Shown: positions 1 to 9,030, counted from the first letter of the stretch. The stretch: 11,432 nt of DNA from Actinomortierella ambigua (GCA_016098155.1 JAAAJB010000825.1:1-11432), one strand, 5' to 3'. Notes: generated from the letters alone by a model not told the origin. Program-made: numbers and translations.

Positions 1-33
1 CAGCAACAGCAGCAGCAACAGCAGCAGCAACAG
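1..33 (+). repeat. CAG/CAA repeat coding for polyglutamine
   Basis: Mixed CAG and CAA codons at the left edge encode a run of 11 Gln in the frame of the ZZ/EF-hand gene. The tract is cut by the window edge, so its real length is unknown. Interrupted CAG/CAA mixtures are common in fungal disordered regions. Confidence 0.85.
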
Positions 34-3000
34 AGCCGACGCCAACATCAACAACAATCTGGTAGTAGTACTACCGCCCATACCACATCATCACGTAGAG
101 ACCGCACCGATTCTCGGACATCCAATGCTCAACCACAGCGACGGCGCTCTCACCAGACCCAAGCCCGCCAAAGCCCGACAGCATCCTCCTCCTCCGCCTC
201 TGCATCCACTGTCCGAGCCACTGCTACGTCCTCCACAGCGACCGCAACACGCTCAAATAGAGCAACCCGAGAGACGAGACGGCCAAGTCGCCGATCATCG
301 CGCCATAGCCAAGATGGAGCCGCAACAGCAGCACACGAAGAAGACGAAGATGAAGACGAAGACGACAGTGGTGGCGATGCCGGTAGCGAGGATGAGCACC
401 GCGGAGCAAGCACGGCCGATGGGGTGGATGGCTCTCATGTCGGTGATGGCGAGGATGAGTACCCATACGACGATGAATACGATGAAGATGACGATTACTC
501 GACCATGCCCGAGGAAGAAGTCAAGAGTCATGAGGGCTTTCAGTTGATGAATCTGCTTTATGCCATAGCGGAGGACCAGGCAAAGAAAGGTACGCGCGCG
601 CGCGCAAGTGAAAGGACTATTTTGTTTTGTTTTTGTTTTTATTATTATTCGAGGCTTCTATCCTTACAGTCAACTTGTCTCATTCTCATTGTTGTTTGGC
701 GATGATGATAGAGGGCTATATCCATCGCGGCATCACATGTAACAGCTGCAACACAATACCCATCCGAGGACTGCGCTACAAATGCGCCAACTGCCCGGAC
801 TTTGACTTGTGCGAGGCATGCGAAGCAGCAGACATTCACAACAAGAACCATGTCTTCCTCAAGATCCGTGTCCCCATTCCACCGCTGGCCAACCCGAGGA
901 CCCCACTCGTCGCTCCCTTCTATCCAGGACTCGCTCATGGACACACGCTCCCACCTGATCATCTTATCTGGGAGCTCAAGGATAAGACACATTGTAACTC
1001 TATTCTTATGCTATTGATGGGGAGTGATATTCAGATCAACGCAAGAGGTCCCGTCCGCCCGACTAGCTCAACTAACACCTGCTCTCAACTCTCTCTCGCT
1101 TGTAGTCGACCATAATGAGCTTGTGGCCATGTATGACCAATATCTCTCACTGTCGACTCTGGAACAGGAAGGAGGAGGCATCACACATCAAACGTTTGAG
1201 ATGGCGCTTGGCCCACTTGGACTAGAGAAGAACTTGATTACCGACCGACTCTTCCGCTTTTTTGACCAAGGCCGTGACGGAGTAGTTGATTTCACCGAGT
1301 TTGCTTCGGGCCTCAGTGTTCTCTGCAAGGGCAACTTTGACGAAAAGATCATGTGTATGTCTTTATCCTTTCCATGATCTATCAAGTCAATATCATGTTA
1401 ACGCCGACCTGTTTGTTATTCAATGAGAGGAAGGTTGCTAACGGCAAAGAGGTTATTTTCTTTTCTTCTTCTTTTTCTTGTTCTTTGCGCTACCAACGGA
1501 TTTTCAACACAGACGCGTTCCAAGGATACGATCTGGACGGAGATGGATTCATCTCGAGGGAAGAGCTTTACGAGATGTTCAAGGCTTACTTCAACCTCTC
1601 CATGGAACTGATCAAGGATGTTGTCAAGACCATGGAGAATGGGCTTGTCGACAGCTTTGAGTACCAACCGGGTGTTCCTGTCTCGGCAACGTTTACGGCA
1701 CCGATCCCACGCGAAATCAACAACAATCGACCCAACAATGCTCCAGAGCGTCCAGCACGAGGGGCCGGTAGCAGCACACAACAACCAGCAGTTCCAGCAT
1801 CGACTGCAGCATCTGCGTCTTCCACAGTTGCCCCCTCTGCCAGCACCACCAGCAACAGTCGGGACCAATCTGCTACCCGAGACTTTACAGGGCATTCTGA
1901 GGACAACGAAGAAGACGACGACGATGATGATGAGGAAGAGGATTCAAGCTACATCGACTCTTCGGACGAAGACGGCGTCCCAGAACTCGAAACACCTTCA
2001 CAATCCGAGACGGACGAACTCGAGGATTCTTTATCCCAGCGAGCGAGGAAAAGGAGGGAACGGAGACGAAGGAGAAGGGGAAGCAGGTCTTTGTCATCCC
2101 AACAACAACCGAGCGGTGGAACCTATAGTCTGTCGGACGAGGATCTCTTTTTGGATGTCGAGGAAGCCCAGGTGGCCCAGAGTACTAGTCAACATCCAGC
2201 AGACGCGCCCCTACCTACTTTGGGACTAGAACTAGACAATGACTCTGCAGAACGGGTTGCAACAGCCAATGGCCATGATGTGGACAGCGTCATACCCAAT
2301 GTCGAACCTGGTGCTGCTGTTCTTTCGGTCGCAGAAGTCATGGGGTCCATTGGTCGCATGTCCAACCACGGCAATGACTCTGGTATGGCTGAGGGCTGGG
2401 CGGATGTCGAGGACCAAGATGAGCCTGCGGAGCAAACTCTTGTCGATCTGGGTGTAGAAGAGGAGCACGTGGAAGAGGATGAAGAAGAGGTAGAAGAAAA
2501 AGAAAAAGAGAGCGACGAGGAGGACTTTACGTCGCATGCTGAAAGTGGGCCGAGAGAACACGAGGCGCATCTCAGCACACCATTGCCACTGCTGGTAGCA
2601 GACTCTTCTCTGCTCCTGCCCTCTGATCTGAGTCAATCCGACCAGCCTGTCGATACTGATGGTGGCGTTATCAGCCGAAACAACATCAACAACGACAACA
2701 ATACAAGTTCGTCTCGACCTCGGAAGGATACGCCACTCCCACCGGCTACTTCGCCTACGCCCCCCATGCATCGCCGTCGATTGTTTTCTCCAATGCCTCA
2801 ACAGCAGCAGACTCCTCCACGGCCGATGCAGCATCACCGGCCTGGATCCCCGCTCTCGGCTTCTGTCGGCAGCCCCGTCCAGTCTTCGCCATCTTCTTCC
2901 TCTTCCCCGCGAGTTGCCGCCACTCCTGCCTCAGCTCCCGCATTCTCAATCGACCTTGGTCTTCAAGACTCTGCTGCCGCCAGTGGAGCAGCAACAGGAG

Positions 3001-3401
3001 TAGAGGCCACTGCGTCGGAATCGACATCGAGCGCACTGTCATTACCACCACCATCACTTACCCCCGTTGCCTCGACCTCTATTGATCACACCAGCACTGG
3101 AAACAACACTGGTAGCTCCAACGCGGCGCGCGCTAGTGTCCTACAGCCCCTGACATCGTCGAGTTCGTCGTCGGCGTATGCAGCGACGACGTCCTACAGC
3201 CAGCCCTCGTACTTTGCGACGACGTTCCCAGTGATGGAGACCATTACGCAGGATGCGATCCAGGAGATGGTGGACAAGACGTTCAACTCGGTCAAGGACC
3301 CTGCCCGCCCCAACTATATCACCCTTGAGGAGTTTCGCCAGTATGCGCTGACCGATGCTGGTATTATGGGCTGGTTCGATGCTCTTGGTAGCATCTTTTA
3401 A
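1..3401 (+). CDS. ZZ zinc finger / calcineurin-B-like EF-hand protein, 5'-partial, 4 visible exons
   Basis: Exons inferred at 1-589 (or 607), 712-993, 1106-1354 and 1513-3401; the spliced frame stays open for 1002 residues to TAA at 3399-3401. The start lies upstream of the window. Order (residues from window base 1): polyQ, a Ser/Arg-rich segment and an acidic stretch (1-180). Then a full ZZ finger with Cys206, 209, 221, 224, 230, 233 and His239, 243. Then EF-hand material: helix FDHNELVAMYDQYLSLST, a loop DQGRDGVVDFTE (344-355) and a canonical loop DLDGDGFISREE (380-391). About 530 disordered residues follow (acidic runs, an Arg run RRERRRRRRGSR, poly-Ser). The C-terminus ITQDAIQEMVDKTF plus YITLEEF looks like a degenerate fourth EF-hand. 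ZZ fingers bind zinc and usually mediate protein contacts; EF-hands bind calcium. A calcium-responsive scaffold is inference. The domain calls are firm; I cannot name the family. Confidence 0.85.
590..606 (+). repeat. Alternating purine-pyrimidine (CG)n at a splice donor
   Basis: A strict purine-pyrimidine alternation that includes CG repeated six times begins at the first base of the inferred intron 1 donor (GT at 590). A second GT at 608, just after the tract, has the same codon phase, so either could be the donor. Such tracts can adopt Z-DNA or GC hairpins; no function is shown here. Confidence 0.7.
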
Positions 3402-3824
3402 TGGGGGAGAGGACTACTATCCTTTTTCCCTTTCCTTTCTTTTCTTGTTGCAATAATCCATCTCGCAAAACAAACCTTGCGTGTGCTCCATTGAGAAATA
3501 AAAGGGACCAGCCCCCATTTGTACGATAGTGCCTTGCCTTTCTTTTTTTTTTTTTTTGGATATACAGCCGGGACATGTTGGTGTCCAACCACCTGTACCA
3601 GTGAATATCGAACACAGGGATGCTGCAACACCTGGAACGCCATGGTGAGCAGTGGCATCGTTGGACGGTGTGTATGTAAGAGAGAAGGGGGCCAGAGCCC
3701 TTTCGAGTCAATTTTTGCACCAGTTGGTGGCGCGTACCAAATATATCATGTTGATGTAAGAGAAGTGTAACTTTGTTTTTCTCAACACCCTTCAGCACAC
3801 ACATACGGGCGTTTCATTGCAACC
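3402..3824 (+). other. Intergenic region: ZZ/EF-hand 3' end and RAI1 upstream region
   Basis: This 423-bp gap between two genes on the same strand must hold the 3' UTR of the first and the promoter and 5' UTR of the second. It contains an AATAAA hexamer at 3497-3502 and a 15-base T run at 3543-3557. Short open frames here have no recognisable protein features. No clear TATA box is seen. Confidence 0.7.
3497..3502 (+). terminator. Putative polyadenylation signal AATAAA
   Basis: A canonical AATAAA hexamer lies about 95 bases after the stop codon of the ZZ/EF-hand gene, with a T-rich stretch about 40 bases further on. Position and orientation fit 3' end processing of that transcript. Fungal signals are degenerate, so the actual cleavage site needs transcript data. 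Confidence 0.5.
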
Positions 3825-6553
3825 ATGGCGTCCAATGGCCAACAGGAGAATGAACATCACGGGTTGAATAGTAATCGCCAATCACCTTCGGCAAGGACAG
3901 GCCATCACCAGGATTCCGACCCAACGCGAGGCCGCCCTTTCAGAGGCGCTGGTAGACCACCATCCGGTCGACAACCTTTTCGGTTGCCGCCAAGACCGCC
4001 CACTGTGACCCCTCCCCTCTCCGCGGCACCAGCACCTGAACACCGATCAACCGGCTCCCAAGAACATCATAACGTTCAAACGAACCCCTCAGCGTCGATG
4101 CAGAACAACCGCTTTTCTCGCCGCCCGCCGCCAAGGATGCCTCGCCCCTACCAGTCTGGCCATCCTTCGCCAAGGCCTTTTCCTTATACCCGCCCACCTG
4201 GTCAGCACCCTCCTGTTGACCACCACTATCACCAACACCACCATCATCATGCCCATTCATCGCATCAAAATGTTCCGCCCCTGCATTCGAATGTATACCC
4301 AGTGCAACCTATCGAGAGGTTTACAAGTCGCTCGGTGGCCTTCCGGCAGCCTTCAGAGATTGGGAGCTTTTCTTATGACGAACAGCGACAGCTGTTGATG
4401 GACGACTCTGCACTGGTGAGTTTTTCTTTCAATTCTCAATTTTTTTTCTCAGCGAGGCAAAATCTGGATGTTGAGAGGAATGATGGCATGTCGCCTATTC
4501 ACAAAGAGATTCTTAATTTTACATGTACTCTTGGCCTCTTGGTTGGATCATACTAGATGTACTATTACCCTCCAGATCTGTCCAAGGAGCACAGCCTCTC
4601 CTACAACTATGAAAAGTATATTCCGCGCGATCCCATGATCGACGAGCGGATTGATGCGCTGCTGGACGCCCTCGTGGATATCAAGACCAAGGAAACAGCC
4701 AAGCGGGAGCAACGGCAACAACATTCGCAGCATGCATCATCGGCATCCCAGGCACCCCCTCCCGTGAGCATCACCACAGCGGATTTTATCAGCTACCGTG
4801 GTGTCCTCACCAAGCTCTTGTGCACCCCTTACACCCGGAACGAGCCCTGGGAAATCAGAGCCACCCTGTTCAAAGGATCCATGTATGCGGAGCAAATTGA
4901 AATTGAAAGATGGAAGCGCGCCCAAAATTACTCCTTTCACCCACGTCCCGAGACTTCCCTCCCCTCCCAATCTCCCTCTCCTCATTGTGCGCGTATATTT
5001 TTTTTGTTTCCTCCCCCCTTCCTTTTTCTTTCCTTTTTCTTTCTTCTTTCTCCCCCCAAAACAGATACTTGAATGAATATGTCCCTCCAGAGAAACGCGC
5101 CAAGAACCTCGGGGAAACCGATCGGCACAAGCTCATGTCGTACTGGGGCTACCGGTTCGAGACATTATGCACCCTTTCCAAACCATCGTCCGAACTAGTG
5201 CTGCAGCAGCAACACCACGCACCGCAGCGGGTTGCGAAACGACGCATCTCTGCTTCTGAGGACCCAACGCCTGATGAACAAGAACAAGGACAGGAAGAGG
5301 AAGAGGAAAAAGAAAAGTTACAAGGACAAGGACATGGGCATGGACAAGGACAAAGCGACCATCCATCAGGATCCGACGGCGCGGAGAAGAAGAAAAAAGA
5401 GGACGATGAAGAAGAAGAAGAAGAAGAGGAGGAAAGCGTGCGTCAAGGGTGGAAAAAGCTGAAGCTCGATAGCGCCGCCCCGTCTCCGTCGTCATCGTCC
5501 GTGAATTCAGAAGATCGGCTCGATACGGGCCACCACGCCACTCTACTCACGGCCGACGACGACGACAACGGCAGAAAGGCAAAGCTGAAGGAGGCCGAGG
5601 CGATGATGAAGATGCAGGACCCGGAGCTGGTCGACAGGCTGGAGGGTGTTGTCAATACCAACGTCCAATACTGTACGGTGGCTCGAACAAGACTTGGCGA
5701 ACACTCGATCATCTTGGGCGCAGAAGTGGATTGTACGCTACGTAAGTGCTCCAGGAGGAGGAGGGGGAGGAGAGGGCAGGAAGAGGAGGAAAAGGATCCA
5801 AAATGCAAATGCTGTTGTTGCTACGAGAGAAAAGTGATTTAACACAAAAAAATGAACACCATAGAGCGAAAAAGACCGGCACCCGCCAATCCACTGGATG
5901 ACTACGTGGAGCTCAAAACGTCGCGGGTGATTGGCTCAGAAAGGGAGCAAACAAGCTATGAAAAGTAGGTCTGCCAGCAGCAGGGGAGACGCGCCGTGTC
6001 GTGTCGTTGAGAGTCGTTGAGAGTACGAACATGTTTTGTGGTGAGTGCGCGAGATGACTGATATTTTATTTTCACCCATGGAAACAAAATAGGTTCAAGC
6101 TCCTCAAGTTCTGGGCACAATCGTACTTGGCAGGAGTTCCTACAATTGTTGTCGGTTTCCGAGACGACAATGGCATTGTGCGAGAGCTCCAGACGCTCAA
6201 GACTGCCGAGATTCCTCAGATTGTGCGTGGTCGCCGAGGCTTCTGGGTAGGTTGTGATGCCATATTGGGATGAGAAGGTCGTTGGGTTCCTCGACTCTAT
6301 TTTCATCGTTCTAACATTGACTTTTTTTTTTCCTCTCTCTCGCTTCTAGGACAAGAGAGTATGTATCAACTTTCTGGATGGCATTCTGAAATTTATCCGC
6401 ACGCATGTTGTGGAGGATGATCCGATGGTCTCTTATGCGCTCCGGTGGGACCAGCCTTTCCAGGGAGTGACGATCGAGCGACTTGCAAGGGGTGAGAGCT
6501 TCTTGACAGACCGCTTCCTCGATCAATGGACTCGCCTATCGAGCAGAGATTGA
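3825..6553 (+). CDS. RAI1: Rai1/DXO family decapping nuclease, six exons
   Basis: Exons inferred at 3825-4415, 4557-4882, 5065-5741, 5865-5964, 6093-6246 and 6350-6553; the joined frame is 2052 nt, 683 aa plus stop. The start ATG at 3825 has a strong context (ACCATGG). Rai1/DXO enzymes hydrolyse faulty or non-canonical RNA 5' ends (triphosphate, unmethylated cap, NAD cap); fungal Rai1 partners the nuclear exonuclease Rat1. Residues 1-160 are a Pro/His/Arg-rich disordered extension with a His run. The fold starts near IGSFSYDEQRQ and DDSALMYYYPPDLS. Motifs: YWGYRFE (Glu338), GAEVDC (Glu526, Asp528), YVELKTS (Glu547, Leu548, Lys549), then FKLLKFWAQSYLAGVPTIVV and a C-terminal VCINFLDGILKFI. All expected metal ligands are present. 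An unusual segment of about 155 low-complexity residues (345-500) lies between the first two motifs. The exon 2 donor at 4883 was chosen because it alone keeps frame and restores the family pattern FKGSIYLNEY. Confidence 0.93.
5180..5640 (+). other. Low-complexity insert within the RAI1 catalytic domain
   Basis: This part of RAI1 exon 3 encodes poly-Gln, Glu-rich, Gly-Gln/His repeat, poly-Lys, a long Glu run and Ser-rich stretches, with basic patches (VAKRRIS, WKKLKLD) that could act as nuclear import signals. It separates the YWGYRFE motif from VVNTNVQYCTV, which are close together in well-known family members. It is in frame with no stop or clear splice sites, so it is probably translated as a surface loop. 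Confidence 0.8.
6004..6023 (+). repeat. 10-bp tandem duplication in RAI1 intron 4
   Basis: The decamer TCGTTGAGAG occurs twice in exact tandem inside the intron at 5965-6092. It is preceded by a short GTGTC-type repeat. It looks like a replication-slippage product with no evident function. Confidence 0.8.
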
Positions 6554-7476
6554 AAGTGGGCTCGTAAAATCAACTTTTGATCATGCAGTGTCAGTCATTT
6601 GGATCGTGTGATCCCGTTTGGATGAACAATGATTAAATATTATTGTTTTCATTGTATTTTTTGTAAAAAAAAGAGTAGAGAGAAGAGAGATTTGGCCACA
6701 CCCTCTGTCCCAATGACACATGATCACTAATGAAAGGATAGTTCGCCAACAGGGTAAATGGATGGGCAGATATTGGAATCTTGCTTCAGTTTTCGGCACT
6801 GACAGGACTACGAGAGGAGGAGAGCGAGAATTCGCTGCAATCCTCCTCCAAAGCGCAATCAGCAATTTGAAGAGCGTGAAAAATAATGAGGAAAACACAA
6901 AAGAGATTGCCCTCTCATAAATAGGGGGAGGGGTGCTTGCGGAGTTGCAAAAAAAATTGAGAAGAATTAGCGGCCCAGCTACAATAGCATACAGGCTAGG
7001 GTGTCATACAGATCCCCTCTCGGTTTCACCGGTGTATGCCTGCCTGCACGACGCGCAGCAATTGTGGATCGAAAAGCAACTCTAGTGGCAATCTTACAAA
7101 GCCTGCTGTGTGGTGGAGTCTGGACCAGTTTTCCGGGTCATTGATAGATACCCTTCGCGCAGGAATTGTGATAGTATCAGTGGAGGGAGGGGGGGGGCAT
7201 GTGGCTCAGAAGCGCGTTGAGCCAGTTGAATTGCAGTGTTCAAGACCAATGGGTAAAGGTACCCCAAGCGTCCTAGGTCCAAACATGTTTTGTGGGTCCT
7301 CCATATCCGTGTCCTCCCGCTTCTTGGTGGAGGACAACAAACAACCTGATCAAGTACGTTGAACTGCCAGATTGTTCCAATTTCCTAAAGCAGCAATTTG
7401 ATCAGTGCCGCAGCCTCAGCGTCAAAAATGTTTGCGGTGAGGTATTTTTAGCCGTGTGTATGCCCCTTTGGATCAC
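6554..7476. other. Gene-poor region downstream of RAI1
   Basis: About 0.9 kb without a supported gene. It must contain the RAI1 3' UTR. A TATA-like CATAAATAG occurs at 6916-6924. An open frame of 108 codons at 7036-7362 shows no recognisable domain and ordinary, non-periodic composition; a good donor-like GTACGT lies near its end at 7355. A G run lies at 7184-7197. No tRNA, 5S or spliceosomal RNA signature was found by eye on either strand. Confidence 0.5.
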
Positions 7477-7536
7477 TCTATCTCTTCCCTCTCAATCTCT
7501 CTCTCTCTCTCACTCTCACACACACACACACACACA

Positions 7537-7576
<40 letters not shown>

Positions 7577-7975
7577 CCTTGTGTAGACCAAATTTTTTTT
7601 TCTTTCTCTCTCTTTCTCTCCCTCACTCACCGAACCAACCTTCTTCCCCCTCTGTCGGCTCTCTGCCTCTCTCTCTCTCTCTCTCTCTCTTTCTTTCTCC
7701 CTTCTCTCTTTCTTTCTTTCTCTCTCCCTCTCTTTCATTCTCTCTCCCTCTCTTTCATTCTCTCTCTCTCTTCTCTAATTCGCCTCTCTCTCCATCCAAC
7801 ATCGTTCACCATGGTAATGTCACGTGGCGCTGGCTGCATTCCCTCCTTCGCGGATGCCTCCACCCTGTCCTTCCTCTCTCGCTCTCTCTCTCGCTATCTT
7901 CTCTCTCCCCACTTCTCGTTCTCTCTCTCTTTCTACCTCTCTCTCTCTATCTCTCCTTCTCTCTCTTTAAATTAT
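7477..7975 (+). repeat. Compound CT/CA microsatellite, pyrimidine-rich tract
   Basis: Roughly 500 bp made mostly of (CT)n, with a (CA)n block at about 7518-7540 and CTTT and CCCT variants. It is interrupted by a non-repetitive island at about 7797-7875. Open frames through it give only Ser/Leu/Phe repeats on the + strand and Glu/Arg/Lys repeats on the - strand, as expected for a dinucleotide repeat. It lies upstream of the H2A.Z gene and may form part of its distal promoter; triplex formation is possible but untested. Confidence 0.9.
7721..7760 (+). repeat. Exact 20-bp tandem duplication within the CT tract
   Basis: The unit TCTCTCCCTCTCTTTCATTC appears at 7721-7740 and again at 7741-7760 with no mismatch. 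It is longer than the surrounding dinucleotide period and points to recent slippage or unequal exchange. Confidence 0.9.
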
Positions 7976-8335
7976 TCCGTCATGTTCCCTTCGTCGTGGC
8001 TCAACTGTACTCGTTGGTGGGGTGGAGGGAGTACAATACTTTGACGAGGAGAAGAGGGGGGGAGGGCGTTCTTTCCCGGTCTTCCCGTCTCGAAACATCT
8101 CTTCGAATAAGAGAAGAGAAAAGTAGAAGTAGATGGGGAGAGAGAGAGAAAAGCACGTCGTTCTCCCTCTTCCTCTACCTCTACCTCTACTCTTTCGACA
8201 CGACTCGAGTCGAACACCCACACAACGTGGTGGACTCGGGGCATCGATGACAGCCCGAGGAGAGGAACAAGAGGACACCATATCATTGCAATTGTATTTC
8301 ATTTCTGTTGTGTGCCTGCAGCGAGCCAAACGGTC
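7976..8335. other. Non-coding stretch upstream of H2A.Z
   Basis: No gene is supported here. The stretch has purine-rich blocks (around 8043-8160), a short CTCTAC hexamer repeat (about 8173-8190) and a perfect 12-bp palindrome CGACTCGAGTCG at 8201-8212. It may belong to the H2A.Z promoter. No TATA box is obvious. Confidence 0.5.
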
Positions 8336-8430
8336 TAAACAACCAGCAATATCACCCATTCACTCACCCCAGTTAGCACCCCCACCACAACACCACAACA
8401 ACAAACAACAACAACTTACTACTATTACCA
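8336..8430 (+). promoter_or_regulatory. Probable H2A.Z 5' leader, CAA-rich
   Basis: A CA-rich, G-poor stretch with repeated CAA triplets runs directly into ACCAATGG, a good fungal start context, with ATG at 8431. Such unstructured A/C-rich leaders are typical of highly expressed fungal genes. This supports 8431 as the H2A.Z start, although the following bases do not read as a usual H2A.Z N-terminus and an intron must follow almost at once. Confidence 0.4.
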
Positions 8431-8670
8431 ATGGCAAGGACACCAAAAAAACAACATCAGTTCATGGTCACCTTCAGCAATGCAACTCTGGACAAAGATC
8501 AGCGTCTCTCTCTCTCTTCCTGTTACTTGTTCTCCGCCTTCCCCTATTCGCCATGGCTGTGTCTAGACAAGTGGTGGGCGTGAATCATCCTTCCACTTTT
8601 GAGAGGCACACCCCAGCCAGGACATTCCTTGCTTCAGTCCCCTCCCAGCTGGGAGTTCACAGCTGCAAGG

Positions 8671-8676
8671 ACGCGT
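8671..8676 (+). promoter_or_regulatory. MCB-like box ACGCGT (upstream copy)
   Basis: ACGCGT is the core site bound by the fungal G1/S factor MBF. It is found about 360 bp before the first certain H2A.Z exon. The site is short and could occur by chance; a second copy lies 96 bp downstream. Confidence 0.3.
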
Positions 8677-8765
8677 TGTTTACCATCTCGTGAGAGTCGC
8701 AGTTACCCTCTCTATTGTTTACATCAATCATACGATTCATTCCATCAAGTTTTTCTGTGAGACGA

Positions 8766-8787
8766 GACGCGTCGTAGCATATGCTAC
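8766..8787 (+). promoter_or_regulatory. Adjacent palindromes: MCB-like box and GTAGCATATGCTAC
   Basis: Two perfect palindromes abut: GACGCGTC at 8766-8773, containing a second ACGCGT, and the 14-bp GTAGCATATGCTAC at 8774-8787, which contains the E-box-form hexamer CATATG. This looks like a composite factor-binding site either upstream of H2A.Z or inside its first intron. Confidence 0.4.
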
Positions 8788-8796
8788 AGGAAGAGT

Positions 8797-8842
8797 AGGG
8801 GGAAGGGGAGGGAAGGGAGGAAGGGAGGGGGAGAGAAGGGGA
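8797..8842 (+). other. Purine-only tract with G-quadruplex motif
   Basis: Forty-six bases contain only A and G. Seven runs of three or more G are separated mostly by one or two bases, which satisfies the usual G-quadruplex pattern on the + strand. It follows the palindromes at 8766-8787 and precedes the H2A.Z core exons. Effects on transcription or splicing are unknown. Confidence 0.7.
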
Positions 8843-9030
8843 TCAGAATTCTTTTGAGTATTGATTTTCTCCATGATAGACGCGATGACGCGCGTGGGCC
8901 ATGCATCTCTCTCTTTCTCTCTCTTCCTCAGCCCGCCAACACACTTTTTTTTTTTTGTCGACTTGAAACCCAACACTAACTTGACTTGTTTGTTTTGTTT
9001 TGCCTTTTCTTTCTGCCAAATCATATATAG

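Noticed and set aside
125..547. Open frames in other frames over the acidic and Ser-rich coding region (both strands)
   Set aside because: They are shadows of the ZZ/EF-hand exon, whose frame gives the acidic segment leading directly into the ZZ finger.
1006..1105. Short intron ending at CAG 1034 in the ZZ/EF-hand gene
   Set aside because: Splicing 993 to 1035 shifts the frame and meets a stop at once. The acceptor at 1105, after CTAAC and a pyrimidine tract, keeps frame and gives THFDHNELVAMYDQY.
6581..6898. 105-codon open frame on the - strand after RAI1
   Set aside because: No recognisable motif or leader; probably overlaps the RAI1 3' UTR and adjacent intergenic DNA.
7811..8044. Gene starting at CACCATGG inside the CT tract
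   Set aside because: Although the start context is good, the translation soon becomes CT-repeat-derived Ser/Leu and ends without a domain.
7292..8250. Long Ser/Leu-rich open frames through the CT tract
   Set aside because: They are translations of dinucleotide repeats, which lack stops by composition; no domain or codon bias is seen.
8431..8475. Histone H3-like start (MARTPKK) at 8431
   Set aside because: Only MART matches the H3 start; the following residues do not, and the downstream exons are clearly H2A.Z.
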